DNA from: Azospirillaceae bacterium
Lineage (GTDB): Bacteria; Pseudomonadota; Alphaproteobacteria; Azospirillales; Azospirillaceae
Length of the DNA: 64,000 nt
Assembly: GCA_031291675.1 (NCBI GenBank)
Contig: JARLIO010000034.1
Location: forward strand, 558,001-622,000
Direction of reading: 5' to 3'
Of the stretch, positions 55,597 through 64,000 are shown one piece after another. The stretch's first letter is position 1. Every line of letters starts with the position of its first letter. The position numbers and the translations under genes are program-made. Below the pieces are notes generated by a model. It was not told where the DNA came from. It worked only from the letters and a program-made list of their open reading frames with translations, and did not search any database.

Positions 55597-56454
55597 ATGG
55601 GCGAAATGGTGGGAACAGGGGCATGGCGTGCGGTCGGCGCGCTTTTGGCGACCGTCATCATGATCAGCGCGGCGAATGCCCGCGAATGGGGCGATGTCGC
55701 GGCACCGATCCCGGGCCCGCCGACAATCCTGGGGTCCTATGTTGCCGGTTGCATCACCGGTGCCGTGGCGCTGCCCCCGGAAGGGCCCGGCTATCAGGTG
55801 GTCCGGCTCCTGCGCCGCCGCTATTACGGCCATCCGGTTCTGATCGACTATCTGACCCAACTCGGGCGACGCGTCGCCCGGGCCCGGATCGGTCTCGCGC
55901 CGATTGGCGACATGGCCCAGCCGCGCGGCGGTCCGCTGGCCTATGGCCACGCCAGCCACCAGGTCGGGCTCGACGTCGATATCCTGCTGCAACCGGACCT
56001 GCCGCTGCTGCCCCATCAGGCGCGGGAACTTCTGGTCCCGGTCAGCGTGATCAACTCCGCGAGCGGCCGCGTCGATGGCCATCGCTTTTCGAACCACGAC
56101 GCCGAACTGATCCATCTGGCGACCCAGGATCCCCGGGTGGCGCGGATCTTCGTCAACCCCGGCATCAAGCTGGCAATGTGCCAGCGGCGCTGGTCCGACC
56201 GCGGCTTTCTGCGCCTGCTGCGCCCCTGGTACGGCCATGACGATCATTTTCATGTTCGTCTGCATTGCCCGCCGCATTCACCATCCTGTGACGAACAGCA
56301 GGCGCTGCCGCCGGGTGATGGCTGCGGCGCTGAGTTGCTGAGCTGGATCCGCAGCCGGGCCGCGGTCCCGCCGGCGATGCCGAAGCCGAACTTGCCGCAT
56401 GTTCAGCGGGCGCCGCTCCCGCAAGCCTGCCGGGAGGTCCTCGAAGCCCCATGA
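55597..56454 (+). CDS. mepA: Penicillin-insensitive murein endopeptidase MepA
   Basis: 285 residues: signal peptide about 10-28 (ALLATVIMISAANA) and the LAS metallopeptidase motifs GHASHQVGLDVDI and HDDHFHVRLHCP, which hold the zinc ligands. It cleaves D-Ala-meso-DAP cross-links in periplasmic peptidoglycan. Six or more cysteines in the C-terminal part agree with the disulphides of the family. Start at ATG 55597 or the ATG three codons later. It stands alone. Confidence 0.93.
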   Translation: MGEMVGTGAWRAVGALLATVIMISAANAREWGDVAAPIPGPPTILGSYVAGCITGAVALPPEGPGYQVVRLLRRRYYGHPVLIDYLTQLGRRVARARIGLAPIGDMAQPRGGPLAYGHASHQVGLDVDILLQPDLPLLPHQARELLVPVSVINSASGRVDGHRFSNHDAELIHLATQDPRVARIFVNPGIKLAMCQRRWSDRGFLRLLRPWYGHDDHFHVRLHCPPHSPSCDEQQALPPGDGCGAELLSWIRSRAAVPPAMPKPNLPHVQRAPLPQACREVLEAP

Positions 56455-56489
56455 CGGGCTGTTGTGCGGCCGGTGACCAGGCCCGCGGC

Positions 56490-57173
56490 TCAGGCGCTCG
56501 CGGGCAGGACATAGCACAGGATCGACACGAAGTGACAGGCGCTGCCCCCCAGCACGAACAGGTGCCAGATCGCGTGGTTATAGGGCAGACGTTCCCAGCG
56601 ATAGAACGCGACACCACCGCTATAAACCAGTCCGCCGACCACCAGCCAGACGATGCCCGCCGGGGCCAGGGTGCTGGTGATCGGTCCCGCGACCGCAGCG
56701 CCAACCCAGCCCAGCAGCAGGTAAGAGGCGATCGACAGCGCTTCAAACCGGCCCAGCAGCAGGATTTTGAACAACACGCCCAGAATCGCGAGCGCCCAGA
56801 TCGTCGCCAGCAGGGCCCAGCCCAGGCCGCCCCCCAGCACCAGCATCGCGAACGGCGTGTAGGTGCCGGCGATCGCGAGATAGATCGCCGAGTGATCGCA
56901 CACCTTCAGAACGTTCTTGGCCCGACCCTGCTTCGCCCAATGATAGCCGGTCGAGGCCAGATAGAGCAGGACCAGGCAGGACCCATAGATCGCCAGCGCC
57001 ACAACCGGCCGCACCCCGCGTTGCGCCGCGAAGCTGATCAGAACCGCCAGACCGACGATGCTCAGCACCGCGCCGGTGCCGTGCGTCATGATATTGGCGA
57101 TGCGCTCGCCCGGGCTGTAGTCCTTGTCATCGGCCCGGGGATCGGTTGGCAGCGATTGCAAACGATTGATCAT
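56490..57173 (-). CDS. Hemolysin III / TrhA-family membrane protein
   Basis: About 227 residues from ATG 57173, with GGGAG 6 bases upstream; the frame is open to 57437 but this part is Arg-rich and unconvincing. Seven membrane helices with the PAQR-family landmarks STGYHWA, CDHSAIYLAIAGTYTPF and HAIWHLFVLGGSACHF, whose His and Asp residues bind metal in relatives. It belongs with YqfA/TrhA-type proteins that modulate membrane fluidity rather than true haemolysins. Confidence 0.92.
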   Translation of the reverse strand: MINRLQSLPTDPRADDKDYSPGERIANIMTHGTGAVLSIVGLAVLISFAAQRGVRPVVALAIYGSCLVLLYLASTGYHWAKQGRAKNVLKVCDHSAIYLAIAGTYTPFAMLVLGGGLGWALLATIWALAILGVLFKILLLGRFEALSIASYLLLGWVGAAVAGPITSTLAPAGIVWLVVGGLVYSGGVAFYRWERLPYNHAIWHLFVLGGSACHFVSILCYVLPASA

Positions 57174-57430
57174 AACAGCTCCCATGCCACGCCGGCGCGG
57201 GGCCGCACCGTGCCTGACAACGACAGTCGCCCCGGCCGCCGTGGCGACAGCGATCGCTATGGGATACGCCCTTCGGTGCCGATGCGAAAGGATCGCATGC
57301 GGAAGATCGCGCTCACCGCGGCGAACCAATAAGTTTAACAGGCACTTCAGGCGGTTTGGCTTGCGGCTGCGGAACCGGATCGCTAGCTTGAGGCGCTTTC
57401 CCGAAGCCGCCACATCTGATTGTTGGTCCC

Positions 57431-58645
57431 GTGTCATTGCTCAAGACATCCACCGCGCTGCTCGCCGTCGCCCTGGCCGTTACGCCGGGCGCCCGCGCTC
57501 AAATCAACGTCCCGCCTCAGGCACAGGGGCCCGACACGGGGCAGACCCTGGCGCCCGATGGCAGCGGGTTGACCCTGCCAGCCCCATCACGGGCCACGAC
57601 ACCGGCGCCGGCGCCCGAAGCGGCCCGGCCGTCCGCGTCGCGCCCGGCGGCGCCCAAAAGCGCCAAGGCGACACCGGCGACGCCGGGCAACCCGATCGCG
57701 GATTGGCAGATCGAACCGGCCAAGAACCCGAACGGCAGCCTGAACTATTGCGCGATCGAGGATCATTTCGACAATCATCTGGCCCTGGTGATGGCCCGCA
57801 GCCCGGCGGGTGAGACCAATCTCGCGATCGGGATGCCCGGCGCCAAGATGCCCAAGGGCGCCGGCTGGCAGGTCCATGTCACCGTCGACGGCAAGACCAG
57901 CCGCGATAGCCACGCCGTCGCCGTCGAAGCGGATCTCGCCGTCATTTCGTTCGGCAAGGATGAACCCCTGGTCGAGGCGTTCCGCAAGGGGCACCAGCTG
58001 ATCATCGAGGGACCGAGCGACAAAGCCGCCTTCATCCTGAAGGGAACCGGCAAAGCCGTCGCCGATTTGCGGTCATGCATCAAAACCGGGGGCGCCAGCG
58101 CGGCGGCGGCACCGGGCAAGCCGGTGCCGTTCCCCGCCCCGCTTCGGGCGATCCTGCAGAGCGCCGGGATCAAGCCGTTCGAACCCCTGTCGATGACCGA
58201 TATGCCACAGGAGAAGCGGCCCGCGGATTTCGCCTGGCGCTATGGTCCGGTGTTCGGCGGCGTTCGCGAGCGGCGCGCCCCGCCCGACCGCGACTTCGAG
58301 TCGCTGACCCAAGGCTATCTCGATTCGTTGAAGACCGGTTGCCCCGGTGCCTTTGACTTGAAGCACGGGGCGATCGAAACGCTGCCGGGCGCCACGCTTC
58401 AGACCGCGGATGTCAGTTGCGTCGGTACGGACGGAAAGATCACGCTGATGATGGTGTTCTACCAAACGCCGGAACATGTCTTCACCGTGATCTTCCACGA
58501 AGCCAAGGACCCGGACATCGCGACCGCCACCCAGGCCCGGGACAGCATTGCCAAGGTAATCCGTCAACTCGCCGCGACGCCGGCTGAGGCCGCAGCGCCG
58601 GCGTCGCCACCAGCCCCGGCAACCCCGGCCGCCCCGGCGCCGTGA
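57431..58645 (+). CDS. Secreted Ala/Pro-rich protein of unknown function
   Basis: 404 residues from GTG 57431. Signal peptide of about 23 residues ending PGARAQ. An Ala/Pro/Thr-rich linker runs to about residue 90, then a domain beginning DWQIEPAKNPNGSLNYCAIED, faintly like IalB-type proteins, up to a Cys near 216. A second domain (about 230-385) with two Cys (TGCPGAF, VSCVGTD) follows, then a Pro/Ala tail. Function unknown. It is divergent from the hemolysin III gene. Confidence 0.7.
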   Translation: MSLLKTSTALLAVALAVTPGARAQINVPPQAQGPDTGQTLAPDGSGLTLPAPSRATTPAPAPEAARPSASRPAAPKSAKATPATPGNPIADWQIEPAKNPNGSLNYCAIEDHFDNHLALVMARSPAGETNLAIGMPGAKMPKGAGWQVHVTVDGKTSRDSHAVAVEADLAVISFGKDEPLVEAFRKGHQLIIEGPSDKAAFILKGTGKAVADLRSCIKTGGASAAAAPGKPVPFPAPLRAILQSAGIKPFEPLSMTDMPQEKRPADFAWRYGPVFGGVRERRAPPDRDFESLTQGYLDSLKTGCPGAFDLKHGAIETLPGATLQTADVSCVGTDGKITLMMVFYQTPEHVFTVIFHEAKDPDIATATQARDSIAKVIRQLAATPAEAAAPASPPAPATPAAPAP

Positions 58646-58707
58646 GCCAGGAGAACCGGGAAATGGCAGGCTCAAGCTTTGGCGGCGCCGCGGTTGCCGG
58701 TCCCGGT

Positions 58708-59589
58708 TCAGCCCTGTTCCGCCGTCAGCTGGGCTTGAAGCCCGCTGCGATAGTCGACATGGCGCAGACGCACGCCGAGTTCGGTCTTGATCCGGGTATT
58801 ATCGACCCGCTTGTTGTCGTCGTAAAAGCTGCGGGCCATCGGTGACAGCGCCGCGTCGGCGAACGGGATCAAGGGCGGAGGTTCGCGCCCCAGCAAGCCG
58901 CAGGCATAGGCGATGACCTCAGCCGGCGCGCTGGGGGTATCGTCGCAGACATTGTAGATCGCCCCGGGATTGGGCCGGGCGATCGAGGCCTGCAGAACCG
59001 CCGCGATGTCATCGACATGAATCCGGCTGAACACCTGCCCGGGCTTGTCAACCCGCCGCGCGGACCCGGCGCGGACACTGTCCAGGGCACTGCGGCCCGG
59101 GCCATAAATTCCGGCAAGGCGGAACAAATGGACCGGCAGGCCCGGCGTCTGCCCCAAGCGCAACCAGGCGGCCTCGGCATCGACGCGTTGACGGCCGCGG
59201 CGCCCGCTCGGCATCAGGGTCGCCGTCTCGTCGACCCAGCCCCCGCCACGGTCGCCATAGACGCCGGTGGTCGAGAGATAGCCCGCCCAGCGCCAGGGCT
59301 GCGCCACCAGATCGGCCTCGTGGGCCCGCAGGACCGGGTCGCCGTGCTCGTCCGGCGGCACCGAGATCAGCAGGTGATCAAAACCCGCCAGCACGGTTCG
59401 GACCTGCGCCAGGGGCTGGTCGGCCGTGAAACAATGGATCTCGATGCCCTGGTCATGACCACGGGCCGCCCGGACCGGATCGCGGCAGGTTCCGGCGACA
59501 TGCCAGCCCTGGTCGCGCAGCGCGATCGCCAAGACCCTTGCGCTATAGCCCAGACCGAAGCAGAACAGAGCGCCGGGGGATCCGGTCAT
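58708..59589 (-). CDS. NAD(P)-dependent epimerase/reductase, YeeZ-like
   Basis: 293 residues of the extended SDR superfamily: Rossmann motif CFGLGYSARVLA, LSTTGVYGDRGGGWVDE, FRLAGIYGPGRSALD, and FSRIHVDDIAAVL. The usual YxxxK is not in standard form, as in YeeZ-type proteins of unknown substrate. GGGAAGG precedes the ATG. It overlaps nothing upstream; its start is close to the TPR-protein start on the other strand, 51 bases apart, so the two share a divergent promoter. Confidence 0.88.
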   Translation of the reverse strand: MTGSPGALFCFGLGYSARVLAIALRDQGWHVAGTCRDPVRAARGHDQGIEIHCFTADQPLAQVRTVLAGFDHLLISVPPDEHGDPVLRAHEADLVAQPWRWAGYLSTTGVYGDRGGGWVDETATLMPSGRRGRQRVDAEAAWLRLGQTPGLPVHLFRLAGIYGPGRSALDSVRAGSARRVDKPGQVFSRIHVDDIAAVLQASIARPNPGAIYNVCDDTPSAPAEVIAYACGLLGREPPPLIPFADAALSPMARSFYDDNKRVDNTRIKTELGVRLRHVDYRSGLQAQLTAEQG

Positions 59590-59639
59590 TGCCTTCCCTC
59601 ATGGGTCGTGTCGTTGTCGCGGAAACATCAGAGGTCGTC

Positions 59640-60452
59640 ATGATCAGAAACAAGCGGGGCGGCGTCAAGGTGGCGACAGCAATCCGGGGATTCGGGCTGG
59701 GGCTGGTGGTCATCGGTCTGGTCGCCAGCGGCGCGGCGCGCGCCGCCAAACCCTTGCCGTCCGTCGCCCCTTCGGCCGACAAGGCCGCGGAACTGAGCCG
59801 CTGTCTGCAACAAGCCGAACAGGCGCCGGAAGCGGCGCTGCAGACCGCGCAGAACTGGGAACAGCATGGCGGCGGCGACAGCGCCCGCCTGTGCCAGGCG
59901 ATCAGCCGGTTCGATCGCGGCGACTATCAGATCGCCGCCCAGTTGTTCGAGGCTATCGCGACGCAGACCAAGGATCCGATCGGCGCCGCCGGACTGTGGG
60001 ACCGGGCCGGCTGGGCCTGGCTGCAGGGGGAACAGCATGACAAGGCGCAGCAGGCCTATAACCGGGCCGTCGCCCGGCAGCCCAACGATCCCGACCTCCT
60101 GATCGATCGCGCCTTTGCCCTGGCCGCGGCCGAAAAATACTGGGATGCGATCGATGATCTGACCCGCGCCGCCACGATCGCGCCGCAGCGCTTCGAACCC
60201 TGGCTGTACCGTGCGGCGGCACAGCGGGCGCTCGGCAATTTCGCGCAGGCCCGGGATGATATCGCGCAGGCCCTGAAACGGGCTCCCGACAACGCCGACA
60301 CCTTGCTACTATACGGCAATCTGCAGGCGGCATCCGGAGACCGTGCCGAAGCCGCCGCGGCGTGGCGCCGCGTCATCGCCGTCAGCCCCAACAGTGACAA
60401 CGCCCGAACCGCGACGGGCAATCTGGCACGCATGGCCGCCGACAAAGAGTGA
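59640..60452 (+). CDS. Secreted TPR-repeat protein
   Basis: About 270 residues from ATG 59640, with AGAGG upstream. Signal peptide of about 31 residues ending GAARAAK. The mature part has four or five TPR units, such as AGWAWLQGEQHDKAQQAYNRAV and YRAAAQRALGNFAQARDDIAQAL. It is probably a periplasmic scaffold. No further domain. An in-frame start at 59538 overlaps the divergent reductase gene and is rejected. Confidence 0.85.
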   Translation: MIRNKRGGVKVATAIRGFGLGLVVIGLVASGAARAAKPLPSVAPSADKAAELSRCLQQAEQAPEAALQTAQNWEQHGGGDSARLCQAISRFDRGDYQIAAQLFEAIATQTKDPIGAAGLWDRAGWAWLQGEQHDKAQQAYNRAVARQPNDPDLLIDRAFALAAAEKYWDAIDDLTRAATIAPQRFEPWLYRAAAQRALGNFAQARDDIAQALKRAPDNADTLLLYGNLQAASGDRAEAAAAWRRVIAVSPNSDNARTATGNLARMAADKE

Positions 60453-60477
60453 GCCGGGGTGTGGTGACCCGGCGCTC
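60451..60477. terminator. Hairpin between convergent TPR and GST genes
   Basis: GAGCCGGG pairs with CCCGGC-g-CTC (one bulged base) around a 9-base loop, spanning the short gap between the TPR stop and the glutathione-transferase stop. No T tract. Confidence 0.45.
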
Positions 60478-61144
60478 AGAAATCGAGATCGGCATAATGA
60501 CGCGGCGGCGGTATGCCGGGGATCGCGTCGGCCAGGAGCGCACGAAAGCTCGGGCGTGACTTGATCCGGGCGTACCAGTCCTTGGCTTCACCATGGCTGT
60601 CCCAGGGCACATCGCCGAGATAGTCGACCGTCGAAAGATGCGCCGCCGCCGCCAGATCCGCCAATGACAGCGTATCGCCGGCCAGCCAGGTCCGCCGATC
60701 GGCCAGGAAGGCGATATAGTCAAGATGGTGGCGGATATTGGTCAAACCGGCGCGGATGGCCGGTCCGTGGGGCTGGCTCCGCGACGACAGGCGCTTGATC
60801 AGCTTCTCCCCGACGAGGTTTTCCGTGACTTCCCGATTGAATTTGTCGTCGAACCAGCCGACGAGGCGCCGGACCTCGGCCCGGTCCTCAAGGGTCGCCC
60901 CCAACAATGACGGTTCGGGGTGGCCCTCCTCCAGGAATTCGCTGATCGCGTTATGATGAGCGATGACAAGCTGTTCATCGTCGATCAGGACCGGGACCTC
61001 ACTGGCGGGATTGAGCATCAGGAATTCCTCCCGCCGCTCCCAGGGTCGCTCGATTGTCGCGCCGAAAGCAATGCCCTTCTCCGCAAGAGCGAGACGGATC
61101 TTGCGCGAAAAGGGACAGAGTGGAAAATGCAGAAGCGTATACAT
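60476..61144 (-). CDS. Glutathione S-transferase family protein
   Basis: 222 residues: N-terminal thioredoxin-like domain with FPLCPFSRKIRLALAEKG and the glutathione-binding SEVPVLIDDE, then a helical C-terminal domain with DTLSLADLAAAAHLSTVDYLGD. The CPFS segment gives a possible catalytic Cys or Ser. Could act as a transferase or a glutathione-dependent reductase. It stands alone on this strand. Confidence 0.92.
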   Translation of the reverse strand: MYTLLHFPLCPFSRKIRLALAEKGIAFGATIERPWERREEFLMLNPASEVPVLIDDEQLVIAHHNAISEFLEEGHPEPSLLGATLEDRAEVRRLVGWFDDKFNREVTENLVGEKLIKRLSSRSQPHGPAIRAGLTNIRHHLDYIAFLADRRTWLAGDTLSLADLAAAAHLSTVDYLGDVPWDSHGEAKDWYARIKSRPSFRALLADAIPGIPPPRHYADLDF

Positions 61145-61377
61145 GCAAGCCGTGGCTGATCCTGAGACCTGTCAAATCATCGGGTGAAGATCCTGACCGA
61201 TCAGGATTTACACGCCTCGAGTTCCGGACGGCCGTCCCGTCATCGCTGCGGGCAACGACAAAAGCCGCTCGGCCGCCTTTAGCAATAGCAGATATCCTGC
61301 GCTCTATCCTGGCGCAACTCCGGCGGGGGTGCAATGCGGTATCATCGCGGCGCCACGCTGTCGCTGTGCGGTTTATG

Positions 61378-61866
61378 TTACTTCCGAAAAACGATGTAGG
61401 GATCTGTGCCATCCCGGTTGGAGCGCTCGGCGACCCAGCCATTGCGCTCGTAGAAGGCCCGCGCCGGGCGATTGGCGATCAGGCAGTGCAGCCGCGCCGG
61501 ATCACCCAGCATCGTATGGGCGGTTTCGAGCAATCGGCTTCCCAGCCCCTGACGTTGCCAGGGCGGGTCAATGAACAGGTTGTCGATCAGATTTTCCGGC
61601 CGGTGAAACGAGACGAAACCGACCACGACTCCGTGGCGATCGGCAACCCAGACCTCCTGATCCTCGATGGCGCGATGAAAGTCCTCGAGGGCAAATGTTT
61701 CCGCATCATGCCACGAGAAAGCGAGCCGGCGCGCCACGAGATAGATTTCGGCGCAGCGCGCGCCGTCCCCTTGCGTGGCCGGGCGGACGATGACGGGGAC
61801 CTCATGACTTTTCCGATCTCGCCGCGCGAAACGAGGCGCCACCAGACTCCAAAGGCCGAAACCCAT
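61378..61866 (-). CDS. GNAT-family N-acetyltransferase
   Basis: 162 residues with the acetyl-CoA loop PPWQRQGLGSRLLE, LIANRPARAFYERNGW and a VRPATQGDGARCAEIYL N-terminal strand-helix, the standard GNAT layout. GGGGGA lies 5 bases before the ATG. The substrate cannot be identified. The gap of about 230 bases to the GST gene on the left shows no gene. Confidence 0.88.
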   Translation of the reverse strand: MGFGLWSLVAPRFARRDRKSHEVPVIVRPATQGDGARCAEIYLVARRLAFSWHDAETFALEDFHRAIEDQEVWVADRHGVVVGFVSFHRPENLIDNLFIDPPWQRQGLGSRLLETAHTMLGDPARLHCLIANRPARAFYERNGWVAERSNRDGTDPYIVFRK

Positions 61867-62054
61867 GCCGTCCCCCTGCGATCAAAGCCCCCAATGACAA
61901 TCAGTGTATCGACAACAGGTGACGCGCGGCACGCCTTCGCGCACGGCAATGGATTTTTTCGGCGGAAACGCGAAGCGACCCGGGCAGGATCCATGCCCGC
62001 CCGGGCCACAACGGCGACCGGCCTGCGATGAGTCAGGCTCATCGCAGATTGGTA

Positions 62055-64000
62055 TTACTCGGCGGCGCTGACCGCACGGCGGCCGCTGGTCACCGGGATT
62101 GCGAGGCGATTGATCATTTCCCGAGGCACGATCTGCCAGAACTTGTCATGAACCATGGACCAGTCATTGAGCAGCCGTTCCGCAACCCGGCTCTGGGTTT
62201 CGACCACATGCTCGGCAATCAGATTGCGCACCAGCTGTTCGTAGTGCGCCACCTCGATCCGTTGATAGATCACGGTGTCGTCATTGACACATTTCGGGAA
62301 CTGGCCGGCCTCGTCATAGACGAACGCCATGCCCCCGGTCATTCCGGCACCGAAATTATCACCGACGGCCCCGAGGATCACGGCGACGCCGCCGGTCATG
62401 TACTCGCAGCCGTTCGAGCCGCAGCCCTCGACCACGACTTCGGCACCCGAGTTGCGCACCGCAAAGCGTTCCCCGGCCTGACCGGCGGCAAACAGCTTAC
62501 CCGCGGTCGCACCATAGAGCACGGTGTTGCCAATGATCGTGTTTTCGTCGGTCTTGAGCCGGCTGGAGGTCACCGGGCGAACCACGATCGTGCCCCCCGA
62601 CAGACCCTTGCCGACATAGTCGTTGGCATCGCCGAACACCTCCAGCTTCAGCCCCTGGACGGCGAAGGCGCCCAACGACTGACCGGCGGTACCCCGCAGT
62701 CGCACCGTGATGTGGCCCGGTTGCAGGGCGGTCATGCCGAACTTGCGCGTGATCATCGCCGACAGCCGGGTCCCGATCGCGCGGTGCGTGTTACGGACAT
62801 TGTAGGCGAGCTGCATCTTCTCGCCTTCCTCGAACAAAGGCTTGGCATCGGCGATGATCTGGGCGTCGAGGGTGTCGGGAACCTCGTTGCGACCGATCAG
62901 GGTGCAATAGCGCGCGCTGCCGCCGACATCGGCCTGGGCCAAGAGCGGGTTCAGGTCCAGGTCGTCGAGATGGGCCGCGCCACGGCTGACCTGACGCAAC
63001 AGATCGGTACGGCCGATCACTTCGTTCAGGGTGCGATAGCCGAGTTCGGCCAGGATTTCCCGGACTTCCTCGGCCAGGAAGGTAAACAGGTTGACGACCT
63101 TTTCCGGGGTGCCGGTGAACTTTTCCCGCAACGCCTCATCCTGCGTGCAGACCCCCACCGGACAGGTGTTGGAATGGCACTGGCGTACCATGATGCAGCC
63201 CATCGCAATCAGCGACGCGGTCCCGATACCGAACTCCTCCGCGCCCAACATCGCCGCGATCACGATGTCGCGACCGGTACGCAACCCGCCATCGGTGCGC
63301 AACACCACCCGGTGACGCAGCCGGTTCAGGGTCAGGACCTGATGAACCTCGGACAAGCCCATTTCCCACGGGGCTCCGGCAAACTTGATCGAGGTCTGCG
63401 GGCTGGCGCCCGTACCACCGACATGGCCCGAGATCAGGATCACGTCGGCATTGGCCTTGGCCACACCGGCCGCGACCGTTCCGATCCCGGAACGGGACAC
63501 CAGCTTGACGCAGACGCGGGCATCCGGGTTGATCTGCTTCAAATCATAGATTAGCTGGGCCAGATCCTCGATCGAATAGATGTCGTGATGCGGCGGCGGG
63601 CTGATCAGCATCACACCGGGGGTGGCATGACGCAGGGCGGCGATCTGCACCGTGACCTTGAACCCAGGCAACTGGCCCCCTTCACCGGGCTTGGCACCCT
63701 GGGCCACCTTGATTTCGATTTCACGGCATTGATTGAGATATTCCGCGGTGACGCCAAAACGGCCCGACGCCACCTGCTTGATCGCGGAATTCCAGTTGTC
63801 GCCATTGTGATCGGGCTTGAAGCGCGCCGGATCCTCGCCGCCCTCGCCGGAATCGGACTTGGCGCCGATCCGGTTCATCGCAACGTTCAGGGTTCCGTGC
63901 GCTTCGGCCGACAGCGCGCCCAACGACATGCCGGGCGTGATGAAGCGCTTGCGAATCGCGGTGATCGACTCGGCCTCGTCGACCGACACCGCAGCCCGCG
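62055..64000 (-). CDS. gltB: Glutamate synthase (NADPH) large subunit, C-terminal part
   Basis: At least 648 residues of the C-terminal part, running off the right edge of the window. It contains part of the FMN-binding synthase domain (SLGALSAEAHGTLNVAMNRI, KVAQGAKPGEGGQLPG, SGHVGGTGASPQTSIK), the 3Fe-4S cysteine motif CIMVRQCHSNTCPVGVC, and the C-terminal GXGXG beta-helix (GGTIVVRPV, GSNGCEYMTGGVAVILG). It makes glutamate from glutamine and 2-oxoglutarate with the GltD subunit, which is not in the window. The N-terminal amidotransferase lies beyond 64000. Confidence 0.97.
   Translation of the reverse strand, partial: RAAVSVDEAESITAIRKRFITPGMSLGALSAEAHGTLNVAMNRIGAKSDSGEGGEDPARFKPDHNGDNWNSAIKQVASGRFGVTAEYLNQCREIEIKVAQGAKPGEGGQLPGFKVTVQIAALRHATPGVMLISPPPHHDIYSIEDLAQLIYDLKQINPDARVCVKLVSRSGIGTVAAGVAKANADVILISGHVGGTGASPQTSIKFAGAPWEMGLSEVHQVLTLNRLRHRVVLRTDGGLRTGRDIVIAAMLGAEEFGIGTASLIAMGCIMVRQCHSNTCPVGVCTQDEALREKFTGTPEKVVNLFTFLAEEVREILAELGYRTLNEVIGRTDLLRQVSRGAAHLDDLDLNPLLAQADVGGSARYCTLIGRNEVPDTLDAQIIADAKPLFEEGEKMQLAYNVRNTHRAIGTRLSAMITRKFGMTALQPGHITVRLRGTAGQSLGAFAVQGLKLEVFGDANDYVGKGLSGGTIVVRPVTSSRLKTDENTIIGNTVLYGATAGKLFAAGQAGERFAVRNSGAEVVVEGCGSNGCEYMTGGVAVILGAVGDNFGAGMTGGMAFVYDEAGQFPKCVNDDTVIYQRIEVAHYEQLVRNLIAEHVVETQSRVAERLLNDWSMVHDKFWQIVPREMINRLAIPVTSGRRAVSAAE

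Noticed and set aside
62028-63554. Forward frame of 508 codons opposite gltB
   Set aside because: Antisense of a highly conserved gene.

Overview
This 64 kb window is GC-rich chromosomal DNA that I read as an alphaproteobacterium, probably from the Rhodospirillales or a relative. The basis is gene content and arrangement: a System I cytochrome c maturation cluster with many ATGA start/stop overlaps, an EIIA-HPr-EI fused phosphotransferase protein, a symporter-fused histidine kinase beside a response regulator and an exonuclease, and GltB-type glutamate synthase. The assignment is inference. I saw no rRNA, tRNA, CRISPR array, complete insertion sequence or phage module; the window looks like ordinary chromosome with a few decayed genes.

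Layout. 1-5.3 kb: a decayed PAS/chemoreceptor fragment at the left edge, a pentapeptide-repeat protein, a MerR-like remnant, an intact soluble PAS-PAS chemoreceptor, a two-gene membrane-stress type operon (DUF883/YqjD-like plus small membrane protein) and a possible YihY/BrkB remnant. 5.3-8.8 kb: PTS phosphorelay (EIIA-HPr-EI fusion, then a tandem EIIB) with no EIIC in view. 9-11 kb: two convergent genes of unknown function. 11.3-17.9 kb: a tripartite RND efflux operon (outer-membrane lipoprotein, adaptor, pump) divergent from its likely TetR repressor across a palindromic operator. 18-19.9 kb: a DnaQ-like exonuclease and a D,D-carboxypeptidase.

20-31.5 kb is the main accessory region, a carbohydrate or polyol catabolic locus. 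One strand carries a seven-gene run: split transketolase (N and C subunits), FGGY kinase, Rbs-type permease, binding protein and ATPase, and a short-chain dehydrogenase. It is flanked by an iron-dependent alcohol dehydrogenase, a SorC-family sugar-responsive regulator and a second short-chain dehydrogenase. Together they suggest uptake of a polyol or sugar, oxidation to a ketose, phosphorylation, and cleavage by transketolase; the substrate is not identifiable from sequence.

31.5-36.6 kb: a SbmA/YddA-type ABC exporter, an EnvZ/OmpR-like two-component pair, and a Spy/CpxP-like periplasmic protein. 36.6-42.9 kb: ccmC-D-E-F-G-H-I without ccmA or ccmB. 43-45 kb: a secreted protein, then PCu(A)C and SCO1-type copper chaperones that fit with cytochrome oxidase assembly. 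45-49.5 kb: a CLC chloride/proton antiporter, an orphan oligopeptide-type binding protein whose start follows a run of 13 G, and an alpha/beta hydrolase. 49.8-55.5 kb: an unusual signalling operon (CheY-like regulator, membrane sensor-like protein fused to a 3'-5' exonuclease, small membrane protein, symporter-fused histidine kinase). 55.6-64 kb: MepA endopeptidase, hemolysin III family protein, a secreted protein, a YeeZ-like reductase, a TPR protein, glutathione S-transferase, GNAT acetyltransferase and the C-terminal part of glutamate synthase large subunit, which runs off the right edge.

Several convergent gene junctions carry GC-rich hairpins without a T tract.
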